A DNA stretch of 37,447 nt from Rhodocyclales bacterium (GCA_016192435.1 JACPUD010000019.1:1-37447); one strand, 5' to 3'. Shown: positions 9,042-19,489, counted from the stretch's first letter. Numbers and translations are program-made. The notes: a model not told the origin generated them from the sequence alone.

Positions 9042-9986
9042 ATGATCGATAGCATGGATCGCGAGTATGTGCAGCGGGCGAAGCTGTTCGCCAATGTCAG
9101 CCTGGAAAGCGTCGAGCATCTGTTTGAGGGCTGCCAGCGGATCAGGCTGGAACGCGGCGATCGCCTGCTGCAGCCCGGCGTGGCCAACAGCCACCTGTAC
9201 CTGATTTTCGACGGCGAGCTGCGCGTCTATCTGGAGGATCGCAGCATGCCGGAGCAGGCGGTCCTCGGCGCCGGCGACTGCGTCGGCGAAATGTCCCTGC
9301 TCGACGGCCAGGCGGCCTCGGCCCTGGTGCTGGCGGCGCGCGACAGCCAGCTCCTGGCGATCCCCCACGACGTGCTCTGGTCATTGGTGGACTGCTCCCA
9401 CGGCGTGGCGCGCAACCTGCTGGCGATCATGGCCGGCCGCATGCGCGAAAGCAATCAGTCGCTGGTGACCTTGCAGACCCGCAGCCTCGAATTCGAACAG
9501 GCGGCCAGCGTCGATGCCCTGACCGGAATCTACAACCGGCACTGGCTGCTGGAAGCCTTTCCGCGCGCCATCGCCCGTTGCGAGCGGGATGGCGCGCCGC
9601 TGTGCCTGGTGATGGCCGACATCGACCTGTTCAAGCATTTCAACGAACGCTTCGGCTATCTCTCCGGCGATGCCCTGCTGCGCCGCATGGCACGCCGCCT
9701 GGCCGACGGCCTGCGCGCGCAGGACCTGATCGCGCGCTACGGCGGCGAGGAATTCCTGATCCTGTTGCCGCACACCAGCGTCGACGAGGCGCTGCCGATT
9801 GCCGAACGCCTGCGCGAGCTGGTGGCGATTGGTTGCGGGCTGCCGACGGGCGAAGGTGTCACGCTGAGTTGCGGCGTGGCCCCGATGCTCGGCGGCGAAT
9901 CGCTGGAGGCGCTGATCGCCCGTGCCGACGCGGCATTGAAGCGCGCCAAGGAAAATGGCCGCGATCGGGTGGAAGTCGCGGTTTAG
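9042..9986 (+). CDS. Cyclic-nucleotide-binding domain diguanylate cyclase
   Basis: Protein of 314 residues that should make cyclic-di-GMP. An N-terminal CRP-like cNMP-binding domain (about residues 5-125; FDGELRVYLEDR, GDCVGEMSLLDG) is followed by a short helical linker and a GGDEF domain (about 160-310). The active site reads GGEEF (234-238). The inhibitory I-site RAQD lies five residues before it, so product feedback is likely. The ATG at 9042 is preferred over one at 8949 that overlaps the previous gene, because AGGAAC lies ahead of it and the extra N-terminus is not domain-like. What ligand the cNMP domain senses cannot be told. Confidence 0.88.
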   Translation: MIDSMDREYVQRAKLFANVSLESVEHLFEGCQRIRLERGDRLLQPGVANSHLYLIFDGELRVYLEDRSMPEQAVLGAGDCVGEMSLLDGQAASALVLAARDSQLLAIPHDVLWSLVDCSHGVARNLLAIMAGRMRESNQSLVTLQTRSLEFEQAASVDALTGIYNRHWLLEAFPRAIARCERDGAPLCLVMADIDLFKHFNERFGYLSGDALLRRMARRLADGLRAQDLIARYGGEEFLILLPHTSVDEALPIAERLRELVAIGCGLPTGEGVTLSCGVAPMLGGESLEALIARADAALKRAKENGRDRVEVAV

Positions 9987-10016
9987 CGCGGTCTGGCGGA
10001 AGATCCCCGCGCCGGC

Positions 10017-11474
10017 TCAGCCGGTCCCGCCCACCGTCAGTCCGTCGATGCGCAGCGTCGGCTGGCCGACGCCGACCGGCACGCTCTGGCCTTCCTTGCC
10101 GCAGGTGCCGACGCCCGAATCGAGCGCCATGTCGTTGCCGATCATGGCGACCCGGGTCATCGCCTCGGGGCCGCTGCCGATCAGCGTGGCGCCCTTGACC
10201 GGGGCCGTGATCCTGCCGTTTTCGATCAGGTAGGCCTCGGCCGTCGAAAACACGAACTTGCCGCTGGTGATATCGACCTGGCCGCCGCCGAAGTTGGCCG
10301 CGTAGAGGCCTTTCTTCACCGACTTGATGATTTCCTGCGGATCGTGGCTGCCGTTGAGCATCGTGGTGTTGGTCATGCGCGGCAGCGGCAGGTGGGCGAA
10401 GGATTCGCGGCGGCCGTTGCCGGTGGGCTGTACATTCATCAGCCGCGCGTTCAGCGTGTCCTGCAGGTAGCCGACCAGGATGCCGTCCTCGATCAGCACC
10501 GTGCGCTGCGTCGGGTTGCCTTCGTCGTCGACGGTCAGCGAGCCGCGCCGGTCGGCAATCGTGCCGTCATCGACCACGGTGACGCCTTTCGCTGCGACGC
10601 GCTGGCCGATGCGTCCGGCGAAGGTCGAACTGCCCTTGCGGTTGAAATCGCCTTCGAGGCCGTGGCCGACCGCTTCGTGCAGCAGGATGCCGGGCCAGCC
10701 GGGCCCCAGCACCACGGTCATTTCGCCGGCCGGAGCGGGCTTGGCGGCGAGATTGACGCTGGCCTGGTGCACGGCGCGCGTCGCGTAGTCCTGCAGCACG
10801 GCGTCGCTGAAGTAAGCATAATCGAAGCGTCCGCCGCCGCCGGCGGAACCCTGCTCGCGCCGACCCTTTTCTTCCATGATCACCGAAATCGAAATGCGCA
10901 CCAGCGGCCGCACGTCGGCCGCCATGTGGCCATCGGAGCGGGCCACCAGCACCACTTCCCAGGTACCGGCAACGGATGCCATGACTTCCCTGACGCGCGG
11001 GTCGGCGGCACGCGCCATGGCTTCGAGCCGCTCCAGCAGCCTGACCTTGGCGGCGTCGTCGAGCGAGGCGATCGGATCGCTCGCGGCATACAGCGCGGCC
11101 GGCTGCTTGCGGCGCTGCAGCAGCGGCGCCAGGCGCTGGGCGCCCGCGGCGGCGATCGCCCGGGTGGCGCCGGCGGCGGCCTGCAGCGCGGCCATGCTGA
11201 TGTCGTCGGAATAGGCGAAGGCGGTTTTCTCGCCGCTCAGCGCGCGCACGCCGACGCCCTGTTCGATGTTGAAGCTGCCCGACTTGACGATGCCCTCTTC
11301 GAGACTCCAGGCCTCCGAACGCGCGTACTGGAAATACAGGTCGGCGTAATCGACGTGGTTGCCGAACAACTGGCCGAACACCCGTTCCAGTTGATGGGGC
11401 GCCAGTCCGTGCGGCTTGAGCAGGGTCTGTTCGGCGATTTCGAAGAGGGGGGTGGGGCTGGCGGGAGCGTTCAT
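10017..11474 (-). CDS. tldD: Metalloprotease TldD
   Basis: Zinc metalloprotease subunit of 485 residues that works with TldE/PmbA; the pair degrades unfolded peptides and processes microcin B17 and CcdA in E. coli. The zinc motif HEAVGH (H266, E267, H271) is intact. The N-terminal block DYADLYFQY and the C-terminal glycine-rich GLTVGGTG are as expected. It starts 17 bases after the nitrilase gene on the same strand, and TldD is commonly found beside yhdP in beta- and gammaproteobacteria. No tldE is in this window. Its 3' end converges on the cNMP-GGDEF gene, with only 30 bases between the stops and no clear terminator. Confidence 0.95.
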   Translation of the reverse strand: MNAPASPTPLFEIAEQTLLKPHGLAPHQLERVFGQLFGNHVDYADLYFQYARSEAWSLEEGIVKSGSFNIEQGVGVRALSGEKTAFAYSDDISMAALQAAAGATRAIAAAGAQRLAPLLQRRKQPAALYAASDPIASLDDAAKVRLLERLEAMARAADPRVREVMASVAGTWEVVLVARSDGHMAADVRPLVRISISVIMEEKGRREQGSAGGGGRFDYAYFSDAVLQDYATRAVHQASVNLAAKPAPAGEMTVVLGPGWPGILLHEAVGHGLEGDFNRKGSSTFAGRIGQRVAAKGVTVVDDGTIADRRGSLTVDDEGNPTQRTVLIEDGILVGYLQDTLNARLMNVQPTGNGRRESFAHLPLPRMTNTTMLNGSHDPQEIIKSVKKGLYAANFGGGQVDITSGKFVFSTAEAYLIENGRITAPVKGATLIGSGPEAMTRVAMIGNDMALDSGVGTCGKEGQSVPVGVGQPTLRIDGLTVGGTG

Positions 11475-11491
11475 GGCTTTCCTTGAGTTTT

Positions 11492-12373
11492 TTACAGTAT
11501 GCGGTGTTTCAGGGCCGGCAGACTGGTTCTGGTGTCGACCAGGGATTGTCGATTCAGTTCGGCAAGCACCACGCCCTCGCCCTTGTCCATACGCGCCAGG
11601 ATCTCACCCCAGGGGTCGATGATCATGCTGTTGCCATGGGTCAGGCGCCCCGTCGGGTGCCGCCCACCCTGGGCTGCCGCCAGAACGTAGCACTGGTTTT
11701 CCACGGCGCGCGCGCGCAGCAGTATTTCCCAGTGCGCGCGGCCGGTGGTTTCGGTGAAGGCGGCGGGCAGCACCAGCAGATCCAGCGGGTTTGGCAACGG
11801 GTTTGTGTCCTGCGCCAGCGCACGGAACAGCTCGGGGAAACGCAGGTCGTAGCAGATCGCGACGCCGACGCGGCCGAGCGGGGAGTCGAAGCTCACCAGC
11901 TTGTCGCCGCGTTCGATGGTGGCGGCTTCGTCGTAGGCTTCGTTGCCCTTGTGGAAATTGAACAAGTGGATCTTGTCGTAGCGCGCCACGCGCTCGCCCT
12001 GCGGGTCATACACCAGGCAGCTGTTGCGCAGCTTGGCGGGATCCTGCGCCATCAGGGGAATCGAGCCGCCGACCAGCCACAGGCCGTGGCGGCGCGCGGT
12101 CGCGGCCAGGAAGTCCTGCATCGGCCCGGCCCCATCCGTCTCGCGCGCCGCGAGGCGGTCGGCATCGGTGGCGCCGATCAGCGGAAAGTATTCGGGCAGA
12201 GCCACCAACTGCGCGCCCGCGGCGGCGGCCTCGGCGATCAGGCGGCCGGCGGTGGCGAGATTGGCTGCCACCCCGGGTCCGGAAATCATCTGCACTGCGG
12301 CGATCCTGGTGCAGGCCGCTGCGCCCGCCGCCGATGAATCCGGCCCTGACTGCGACTGATGCTCGGTGTTCAT
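11492..12373 (-). CDS. Carbon-nitrogen hydrolase (nitrilase superfamily, Nit1-like)
   Basis: Amidase of 293 residues with the complete Glu-Lys-Cys triad of the nitrilase superfamily: E61 in LPEYFP, K134 in RYDKIHLF and C174 in ICYDLRFPE. The nearest family is Nit1/Nit2, whose members remove deaminated glutathione (omega-amidase type). This fits the sequence [10 protein letters not shown], but the substrate is inferred from family only. The ATG overlaps the yhdP stop (ATGA), so it should be co-translated with yhdP. The first 20 residues are a low-complexity tail before the conserved TRIAAVQM strand. Confidence 0.87.
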   Translation of the reverse strand: MNTEHQSQSGPDSSAAGAAACTRIAAVQMISGPGVAANLATAGRLIAEAAAAGAQLVALPEYFPLIGATDADRLAARETDGAGPMQDFLAATARRHGLWLVGGSIPLMAQDPAKLRNSCLVYDPQGERVARYDKIHLFNFHKGNEAYDEAATIERGDKLVSFDSPLGRVGVAICYDLRFPELFRALAQDTNPLPNPLDLLVLPAAFTETTGRAHWEILLRARAVENQCYVLAAAQGGRHPTGRLTHGNSMIIDPWGEILARMDKGEGVVLAELNRQSLVDTRTSLPALKHRIL

Positions 12374-15300
12374 TTGCCTTCCTCCGCGGGTTTGGGTGAC
12401 GTCTGTCCCAGTTTCTCGACCTTCGGGTCGGCCCAGCTGCCGGTCACCGCGTATTCGAAGGCAAAAGCCTGGTCCAGCGGGTCGCGGAAAAGCTTCTGCG
12501 CGGCCCAGACCACCGCGCCGGCCACCGGGTTGGCGATCATGGCGCCGACCGCCAGCGATTCTCCCACGGCCGGCTGCACGCGGACCTTGAGGTTCTGCGT
12601 TTCGGCGCCGAGGCTGACCGTGCCGTTCATCAGCACCTTGGCCGCGGGCCCCTTGATCTCCAGATTCGCGGTCTCCATCACGCCGCGGTTCACCGCGAAA
12701 TTGCCGGATATGCTGTCGAAGGCGAAGCCTTCGCTGAACACATCGCGGAAATCCAGCGTGATGCGTCGCGGCAGGGATTGCAGGCTGAGGATGCCGAGCA
12801 GGCGGCCGACGCCCGGTTCCAGCTTGACGAACTGGCCATTGGCGGCGTCGAGGCTGAGCTTGCCGGCGAGCGAGGCATAGTCGATGGTGAAGGGCGAACC
12901 GCTCCATGCCAGGTCGCCGGCGAGGTTGGCGCTGCCGCGGCGCACCGCGTCGGGATAGCCGACGCGCGCCAGCATCTTTTCGATGCTCCGGGCGCCGAGC
13001 TTGAACTTGACCTGGGTGGCGGCCTGGGTCGGGCCGGGCCGCCAGCGACCGCTGGCCTCCAGCGTGCCGTCGTCGTTCTTCATCTCGATCTGGGTGCTCC
13101 ACGAGCCGTCGACGTTTTCCGCCGCGATGCGCACGGTGCCCAGGGCGCGGTCCTTGTACGCCAGCTGGTCGACCGTGATGTCGAGCGCGGGAATCTGCTC
13201 GATGACTTCGCTGGCCTTGGCCTGGAGGGCTTCCGGCGTGGCGACCACGGGCGGAATCGAGAACTGGGCGATGCGTCCGGACAGCTTGCCCTTGCCGGCG
13301 CTGTTCCACTCGAAGCTGCCGGCCAGCTCGCGGCTTTTCATGTCGAAACGCGTGCTGCTGCCCGCCTCGGGCCGGCTGCCGCCGATGCGGACCTCGTGGA
13401 AGTGCTTGTCGTGCAGGCGCAGGTCGGCGGTGCGCAGGTCGAACTGCACCATGGGCAGCGGCAGCGGCGGTCCGTCCTTGCCGTTGTCATTGGCGGGCCG
13501 GGGCAGCAGACCGCGCCAGAAATCGGCGTCGACCTGCGGCAGATTGACCGCCAGCATCAGGTTGCGTTCGGGCATCGCGGCGCTGACCTCGCCGACCGTC
13601 AGCAGGCCGCGCATGACCGCCGCCGGCGTCACGTCGTGACGGCGCACCAGCTGCAGGCGCAGCACGCGGCCGAGGCTGAGGTCGAGCATGTCCTGCGCCG
13701 TGCCGCCCTTTGCCGCCGTGGCGTCAGCGCCAACTCTTGGCGCGCCGCGTGCGGCGGCCTCGGGCGGCGGCTTGCGCTCGAAGCTGAAGGCCAGCGCGTC
13801 GGTGGCCGGCTTGTTGAAGGGCGCGGGCAGGCTCGACGACAGGCCGACCAGGTTGGAAGTAAGCCTGACTTCCGCGACTTTCTTCCTGACTTGCACGTTG
13901 GCGGCCCATTTCGCGCCGCCGGCCAGGTGGTCGAACACCGGTTGTTGCGGGTATTCGCGGCGCAGCGTGGCGACGGCGATTTCGCCCGCGGCGTCGACCT
14001 GGACGTTGCCCGCGCCGGCCGTCCTCACGTCGACCGTCAGCGGTGATCCGAGCAGCGTGCCGCGGATGCCGCGCGCTTCGAGATGGTCGGCGGAAAAGCG
14101 CAGCTTGCCGCGCACCTCGGCCAGCGGCGGCAGGTCGTCATCCACGGTGAGGCGGTTGTCGTCGAAACGATAGCTGCCATCGACGCTGGAATTCGCCAGG
14201 CGGCGCAGGGGCAGGGCGAGCTTGAGTTCGAGTTCGCCGCGGCCTTCCGCCCGCATCTCCTCGGTGAAATGGTCGATGCGCTCGCCCACCGGGCTGGCCT
14301 CGATGAAACGCAGGAAATCCGCAGTCGGCCCGGCGGCCTTGCCGCTCACCGTGAGCAACTCGTCGGCCTGCTCGATATCGGCGATTTCGGCGCGCACCTC
14401 GCGCAGGTCGACGCCGAAGATGCGGCCCGTCTTGCCGGTGATCAGCATGCGCTGCCCGGCGAACAGCAGTTCGCCTTCGATGCCCTTGATCTCCGGCCAG
14501 CTTTCGGCATAGCGCAGCGTCGCGTCGCGGAACTTGCCGCGCACCTCGAACACGCCGCCCGCGCCGTCGCGGAACGGAAACTGGCGCAGATCGCCGCGCA
14601 GCTTGAGCGTGGCCTCGCTGGCCTTGCCGCCGACGATGGCGACTTGCAGCCAGTCGCGCACGTTCTTGCCCACCGCCAGCGGCATGTAGCGCCAGACCGA
14701 GGCGCCGCTGCCGCGCGTGAGGCGGGCGTCGAGATCGAGCCGGCCGGGACCCGCGTCCAGCGCGTGCCAGATGCCGCTGGCCTCGCCGGCGGCATCCTTG
14801 TTGTGGAAGGAGGCCTTCTGCAGCTGCACCTGCAGGCCATCGGCCGCCGCCTTCCAGTCGAGCTCGGCGGCGAAGGCTTCCAGTTCCAGCCGCGCTTCGG
14901 CGAATACGGTGGGCAGTTCGAAGGCGGCGCGCTGGCCGTCCAGCCTGAGCTTGCCGCTGCTCTGGTCGCCATCGACGCGGCCGTTGATTCCGGCGATGCC
15001 CGGCACCGGCCCCAGGGCGGTGAGCCCGAGGCCCTCGAAGCGCCCCTTGACGCTCCATTTTTCGAGCGTCGGGCTGTTCCCGGCTGCGCCCTTCCAGTCC
15101 AGCTTGAGGTCGAAGACGCGGCCGCGCGGCGCGTGGCGCGCCAGCCGGGCGCGGCTCGCGTCGTCCAGCGGCAGGTGGGCGGCAAGGCGCGCCAGGACGT
15201 CGAGGTCGAGACCGTTGGCGGTCGCCGAACCCTGGGGCGGGCGGTTGGCGGCGGCTCCCTGCCAGACGAGTTTCAGGTCGGTCGGCGCCAGCGCCAGGCC

Positions 15301-16338
15301 GTCCCGGGTGGCCAGCGTCAGGTGCTTGAGTTCGGCCTCGAAGCCGGCATCGCGGCGCTGTCCCGCCAGGCGTCCTTCGAGCAGGACCAGATCGAGTTCG
15401 GGCAGGTCGGGCCGCAGTTGCACGCGCACGTCGGCCAGGCGCACGTCGGCGGTGGTCGACACCAGGCGCCGGTCGGCAATGCCCAGCCACAGCCGCAGCG
15501 CGCCGCTGCCTTGCGGCACGGCCACCGGATAATCGACCCAGGCGCGCCAGCCGGCGAGATCGGCGTAATCCAGCTCGGCATACAGCTCGCCCTTCCAGGC
15601 CGGCAGCTGGTCGAGGCTCTGCCCGTTGAAATCGCCGCGGATGTCGATGCGCGCCGCCAGGTGCGGCGGCGGTTCGGCGGTCAGGCCGAAGCGATGGCGG
15701 CTGCCGCTGTTGTTGAGCTGGAAGTCGAGGTGCTTCAGTTCCAGCGCCGGCGCGCCGCGCTTCTCGTCGTGCCAGGCGATGCCGGCGTTGCGGATGATGA
15801 TCCGTTCCTGCACCAGCAGCCAGTCGGCAAAGCCCGCGTCGGACTCGGGCCGCGGCGTGATTTCGAGCCCGGCGGCGAACAGGCGGCCCTCGCGGTCGCG
15901 TCTCAGCATCAGGTTCGGCGCGTCGATTTCGAGCCGCGCCAGCCGCAGTTCGAAATGCCACAGCGAACTCCAGGAAAGCTCGGCCTCGACCTGGTCGAAG
16001 CCCAGCGCCGCGCGTCCTTCGGTGTCGCGAATTTCGAGGCCGCCGAGGGTCAGCGCCGGGCGCAGGCCGGCCCAGTGCGCCTCGATGCGGCCTATCCCGA
16101 CCGGGCGATTGATCGCCGTGCCGATCATCTGTTCGACGTTGCCGCGATAGTTCTCGATCTGCGGCAGGATGGCGTAGCGCAGGGACAGCAGCAGCAGGGC
16201 GAAGGCGAAGTAGCCTGCCGTCAGCCCCCACAGCGTCACGCGCAGCAGCACGCCCAGCCAGGGGTGGGCGCGCAGCGGAAGGCGCAGGCCGGTACGCAGG
16301 CGGGAAGCGATGGCAGTGAGGGTGGTCGATGCCGACAT
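12370..16338 (-). CDS. yhdP: YhdP family AsmA-like envelope protein
   Basis: Large inner-membrane-anchored periplasmic protein of 1322 residues. One N-terminal membrane helix (about residues 30-52, GLTAGYFAFALLLLSL) precedes a long beta-rich body. The family (TIGR02099, DUF3971 and AsmA-C domains) forms bridge-like tubes thought to carry phospholipid to the outer membrane. The end of the protein (SIEKMLARVGYPDAVRRGSANLAGDLAWSG and following) is the AsmA-C region. A tolerated linker at residues 868-874 (RVGADAT) is encoded by the dispersed motif. It heads a coupled cluster yhdP-nitrilase-tldD and is divergent from glnE across 69 bp. Confidence 0.93.
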   Translation of the reverse strand: MSASTTLTAIASRLRTGLRLPLRAHPWLGVLLRVTLWGLTAGYFAFALLLLSLRYAILPQIENYRGNVEQMIGTAINRPVGIGRIEAHWAGLRPALTLGGLEIRDTEGRAALGFDQVEAELSWSSLWHFELRLARLEIDAPNLMLRRDREGRLFAAGLEITPRPESDAGFADWLLVQERIIIRNAGIAWHDEKRGAPALELKHLDFQLNNSGSRHRFGLTAEPPPHLAARIDIRGDFNGQSLDQLPAWKGELYAELDYADLAGWRAWVDYPVAVPQGSGALRLWLGIADRRLVSTTADVRLADVRVQLRPDLPELDLVLLEGRLAGQRRDAGFEAELKHLTLATRDGLALAPTDLKLVWQGAAANRPPQGSATANGLDLDVLARLAAHLPLDDASRARLARHAPRGRVFDLKLDWKGAAGNSPTLEKWSVKGRFEGLGLTALGPVPGIAGINGRVDGDQSSGKLRLDGQRAAFELPTVFAEARLELEAFAAELDWKAAADGLQVQLQKASFHNKDAAGEASGIWHALDAGPGRLDLDARLTRGSGASVWRYMPLAVGKNVRDWLQVAIVGGKASEATLKLRGDLRQFPFRDGAGGVFEVRGKFRDATLRYAESWPEIKGIEGELLFAGQRMLITGKTGRIFGVDLREVRAEIADIEQADELLTVSGKAAGPTADFLRFIEASPVGERIDHFTEEMRAEGRGELELKLALPLRRLANSSVDGSYRFDDNRLTVDDDLPPLAEVRGKLRFSADHLEARGIRGTLLGSPLTVDVRTAGAGNVQVDAAGEIAVATLRREYPQQPVFDHLAGGAKWAANVQVRKKVAEVRLTSNLVGLSSSLPAPFNKPATDALAFSFERKPPPEAAARGAPRVGADATAAKGGTAQDMLDLSLGRVLRLQLVRRHDVTPAAVMRGLLTVGEVSAAMPERNLMLAVNLPQVDADFWRGLLPRPANDNGKDGPPLPLPMVQFDLRTADLRLHDKHFHEVRIGGSRPEAGSSTRFDMKSRELAGSFEWNSAGKGKLSGRIAQFSIPPVVATPEALQAKASEVIEQIPALDITVDQLAYKDRALGTVRIAAENVDGSWSTQIEMKNDDGTLEASGRWRPGPTQAATQVKFKLGARSIEKMLARVGYPDAVRRGSANLAGDLAWSGSPFTIDYASLAGKLSLDAANGQFVKLEPGVGRLLGILSLQSLPRRITLDFRDVFSEGFAFDSISGNFAVNRGVMETANLEIKGPAAKVLMNGTVSLGAETQNLKVRVQPAVGESLAVGAMIANPVAGAVVWAAQKLFRDPLDQAFAFEYAVTGSWADPKVEKLGQTSPKPAEEGK
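13716..13737 (-). repeat. Dispersed 22-bp motif, copy in yhdP
   Basis: 20 of 22 matches, sense to yhdP, encoding R-V-G-A-D-A-T from residue 868 in a low-complexity linker rich in Ala and Gly. Confidence 0.65.
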
Positions 16339-16407
16339 GGAGGGGGATGGCGCCCGCGCCCACGCTAAAATGGGCGTTCACAGCGCTTGACGTGCAAATT
16401 CTAACCG

Positions 16408-19158
16408 ATGCCTCCCCTCGCAGAGATCGCCGAAACATCCCGTTACCTCAAGCGCTTGCTGGCGGCCAACGCGCCGCTGGCAGCCGAAGTCGCGGCGCGT
16501 CTGGAGCAGCCGGTGACGGCCGCCGAGTTGTCGGCCTGGCTCGCCGCGCAGCCGATGAGCGAAGAGCGGCTCAAGCCGGTTTTGCGCCAGCTCAAGCAGC
16601 GCGCCTATGCGCGCGTCGCGGCGCGCGATCTGGCCGGCCTGGCTCCGCTGGCCGAAGTCACCGAATGCATGACGCTGATCGCCGAGCTGGCCGTGGCCGA
16701 GTCGATCAGGGTGCTCGGCCAGGGCCTGGCGGCGCGCTATGGCACGCCGCGCGGCGCGGGCGCGGCCGGTGTGGGCAATGCCTCGGGCCGCGCCCAGGAA
16801 CTGATCGTGGTCGGCATGGGCAAGCTGGGCGGGCGCGAACTCAACGTGTCGTCGGACATCGACCTGATCTTCGTCTATCCCGAGGACGGCGAGACGGACG
16901 GCGCCAGGCCGATTTCCAACTTCGAGTACTTCACGCGCCTGGGCCGCGCGCTGATCAACGCCATCGCCGACATCACCGGGGACGGCCAAGTGTTCCGCGT
17001 CGACATGCGGCTGCGCCCCAACGGCGATTCCGGCCCGCTGGTCTGCTCCTTCGACATGCTGGAAAACTACTTCATCAGCCAGGGCCGCGAATGGGAGCGC
17101 TATGCCTGGATCAAGGCGCGGCCGCTGACCGGCAACGGCGCGGGCAACGGCGCGGGCAACGGCGCGGGCGAGGGCGCTGGCAACGGCACGAAGAGCCGTT
17201 GGGACGAGCTGGAGGCGATCCGCCGTCCCTTCGTCTTCCGCAAGTACCTCGACTTCGGCGCCATCAACGCCATGCGCGAGCTGCACGCGCAGATCCGCCA
17301 GGAAGTGGCGAAGAAGGACATGGCCGACAACGTCAAGCTCGGCCCCGGCGGCATCCGCGAAATCGAGTTCATCGCCCAGGTGTTCCAGCTGATCCGCGGC
17401 GGGCGCGACCCGGCGCTGCAGATCAAGCCGACGCTGCAGGTGCTGGCGCTGCTCGCCGCGCAGGGACTGCTGGCGCCCGAAGCGGCGGCCGAGCTGGCCG
17501 CCGCCTACGATTTCCTGCGCCGCGTCGAGCACCGCCTGCAATACCTCGACGATGCGCAGACCCACATGCTGCCCACCGGCGAGGCGGACCGCGCCATTGT
17601 CGCCCGCGCCATGGGCTATGGCTCCTACGAGGGCCTGCTCAACGAGCTGGACGACCACCGCGCCGCCGTGGCGCGCCATTTCGAGGCGGTGTTCGCCGAC
17701 CCCAACCGCGGTGAGCACAAGCTGGCCGGCATGTGGCGCGGCGCCGGCGGCGAGGAGCAGGGCGAGGAATTCGCCAATCTCGGTTACCGCCAGCCGGCCC
17801 AGGCCGCGCAGCGCGTCGCCGCCCTGCGCGAAGGGCCGCGCTACCAGCAGCTGGCCGCCGGCATCCGCGAACGTTTCGACGCCCTGGTGCCGCAGCTGAT
17901 CCAGGCCGCGGCCGAGATGCCGAATCCCGACGCGACGCTGGCGCGCAGCTTCGACCTGCTGGAAACCATTTCGCGCCGCGCCGCCTATCTCGCGCTGTTG
18001 CAGCAGTACCCGCAGGCGCTGCGCAAGGTGGCCGAGCTGGTCAGCAGTTCGAGCTGGGCCGCCGAGTATCTGCAGCGCCATCCGATCCTGCTCGACGAGC
18101 TGCTCGACCCGCGCCTGCTCGACGTGCTGCCCGACTGGAGCGGCGTGCGCGAACAACTCGCGGCGCGCCTGCAGGAGCTGGAGCCCGACACCGAACGGCA
18201 GATGGACCTGCTGCGCGAGACCCACCACGCCCAGGTGTTCCGCCTGCTGGCGCAGGACGTGGCCGGCCTCTACACCGTGGAGCGGCTGGCCGACCATCTC
18301 TCGGAACTGGCCGACATCCTGCTCGACGCCGCCTTGCAGCGCGCCTGGCTGAAAATGCCCAAGCGCCACGTCGAGACGCCGAAATTCGCCGTCATCAGCT
18401 ACGGCAAGCTGGGCGGCAAGGAGCTCGGCTTCGCTTCCGACCTCGATCTGGTGTTCCTCTTCGACGACCCGGCGCCCGAGGCCGGCGAGAACTATGCCCG
18501 CCTCGGCACGCGGCTCAACACCTGGCTCTCGGCGCAGACCGCCGCCGGCCAGTTGTTCGAGACCGACCTGCGGCTGCGGCCCAATGGCGATTCCGGGCTG
18601 GTGGTCAGCTCGATGGAAGCCTTCCGCAAGTACCAGCTCGAATCGGCCTGGGTCTGGGAACACCAGGCCCTGACGCGGGCCCGTTTTTCGGCCGGCGATC
18701 CGGTCGTGGGCGAGGCCTTCGAGAAGATCCGCTGCGAAGTGCTGTGCCAGCGGCGCGACCTCGACAAGCTGCGCGCCGACATCGTCGACATGCGGCAGAA
18801 GATGATGGACAGCCACGCCACGCGCGGCGACCTGCGCGATACCGTGTTCGACCTCAAGCACGATCCCGGCGGCCTGGTCGATGTCGAATTCATCGTGCAA
18901 TACCTGGTGCTGGGTTATTCGCACGCCCATCACGAGCTCACCTGCAACAAGGGCAACATCGCGCTGCTGAAAATGGCCGCCGATGCCGGGCTGATTCCCG
19001 CCGCGCTGGCCGAGACCGTGCGCAACGCCTACCGCGATTACCGCCGCATGCAACATGGATTGCGCCTCAACGGCACCAAGGCGCGCGTCGCGCCGGAAGA
19101 AGTTGGCGCTCGCGTTACGGCGGTGCGGGAGTTGTGGCGCCGGGTGTTTGGCGAGTAG
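16408..19158 (+). CDS. glnE: Glutamine synthetase adenylyltransferase/adenylyl-removing enzyme
   Basis: Bifunctional enzyme of 916 residues that adds AMP to, or removes it from, glutamine synthetase according to nitrogen status. Both nucleotidyltransferase halves are seen: GMGKLGGRELN with SSDIDLIFVY (from about residue 136, the deadenylylating half) and SYGKLGGKELG with SDLDLVFLF (from about 662, the adenylylating half). An oddity is a 20-residue (Gly-Asn-Gly-Ala)-type tandem repeat at residues 242-261, where relatives have only a short loop (family knowledge). The extreme C-terminus carries a dispersed-motif copy (EVGARVT, 898-904). A TAAAAT -10-like box lies at 16366-16371 upstream, without a clear -35. 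Confidence 0.95.
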   Translation: MPPLAEIAETSRYLKRLLAANAPLAAEVAARLEQPVTAAELSAWLAAQPMSEERLKPVLRQLKQRAYARVAARDLAGLAPLAEVTECMTLIAELAVAESIRVLGQGLAARYGTPRGAGAAGVGNASGRAQELIVVGMGKLGGRELNVSSDIDLIFVYPEDGETDGARPISNFEYFTRLGRALINAIADITGDGQVFRVDMRLRPNGDSGPLVCSFDMLENYFISQGREWERYAWIKARPLTGNGAGNGAGNGAGEGAGNGTKSRWDELEAIRRPFVFRKYLDFGAINAMRELHAQIRQEVAKKDMADNVKLGPGGIREIEFIAQVFQLIRGGRDPALQIKPTLQVLALLAAQGLLAPEAAAELAAAYDFLRRVEHRLQYLDDAQTHMLPTGEADRAIVARAMGYGSYEGLLNELDDHRAAVARHFEAVFADPNRGEHKLAGMWRGAGGEEQGEEFANLGYRQPAQAAQRVAALREGPRYQQLAAGIRERFDALVPQLIQAAAEMPNPDATLARSFDLLETISRRAAYLALLQQYPQALRKVAELVSSSSWAAEYLQRHPILLDELLDPRLLDVLPDWSGVREQLAARLQELEPDTERQMDLLRETHHAQVFRLLAQDVAGLYTVERLADHLSELADILLDAALQRAWLKMPKRHVETPKFAVISYGKLGGKELGFASDLDLVFLFDDPAPEAGENYARLGTRLNTWLSAQTAAGQLFETDLRLRPNGDSGLVVSSMEAFRKYQLESAWVWEHQALTRARFSAGDPVVGEAFEKIRCEVLCQRRDLDKLRADIVDMRQKMMDSHATRGDLRDTVFDLKHDPGGLVDVEFIVQYLVLGYSHAHHELTCNKGNIALLKMAADAGLIPAALAETVRNAYRDYRRMQHGLRLNGTKARVAPEEVGARVTAVRELWRRVFGE
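17131..17190 (+). repeat. 12-bp tandem repeat in glnE
   Basis: Five 12-bp units: three identical GGCAACGGCGCG copies (17131-17166) and two variant units (17167-17178 and 17179-17190). Unit length is a multiple of three, so gain or loss of a unit would keep the frame. Confidence 0.9.
19099..19120 (+). repeat. Dispersed 22-bp motif, copy in glnE
   Basis: 18 of 22 matches, sense to glnE, encoding E-V-G-A-R-V-T near the C-terminus. Confidence 0.5.
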
Positions 19159-19489
19159 CGACGGGGGCCGCGCGCGGGCCGGCCGCGTCACCGGCCCTGG
19201 GTCGCCGGCCTGCGGCTGCCCTTGCTGCGGGGCCGCGCCAGGCCGCTGGCTAAACTAGCCGCCGCCGATAGAGCCGGCGGCGTCGTCGGACAGCGCCAGC
19301 GGACACCCCCTGGCACGGCTCCTCGCCGCGGCGGCTCCCAAGGGCCGGCACCGCGACCGGCCCGCCCTCGTGCTGGACGGAGAATTGACGTTGGCGAATT
19401 CTGAACAAAAACAGGTCGACCAGGCCGTCGCTTGGCACCATGCAGTGGACTTGGATTTCGGGAGGCGAAAAATAGTCAATCTGTCGTGA
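19159..19489. other. Intergenic region after glnE, no gene seen
   Basis: Very GC-rich sequence with several inverted repeats, the clearest an 8-bp stem CGCCGCCG / CGGCGGCG (19260-19267 with 19275-19282). It lacks a T-run, so it is not a typical Rho-independent terminator. Short reading frames here have no recognisable protein features. Composition drops towards AT from about 19440, marking the edge of the accessory island. Confidence 0.5.

Noticed and set aside
16381-16392. TTGACG as a -35 box for glnE
   Set aside because: A matching -10 would fall on or past the start codon.
14138-19191. Very long minus- and plus-strand frames opposite yhdP and glnE
   Set aside because: They are shadows of GC-rich genes: composition is dominated by Arg, Ala, Gly, Pro and His, no domain is visible, and the opposite strand encodes recognised families.
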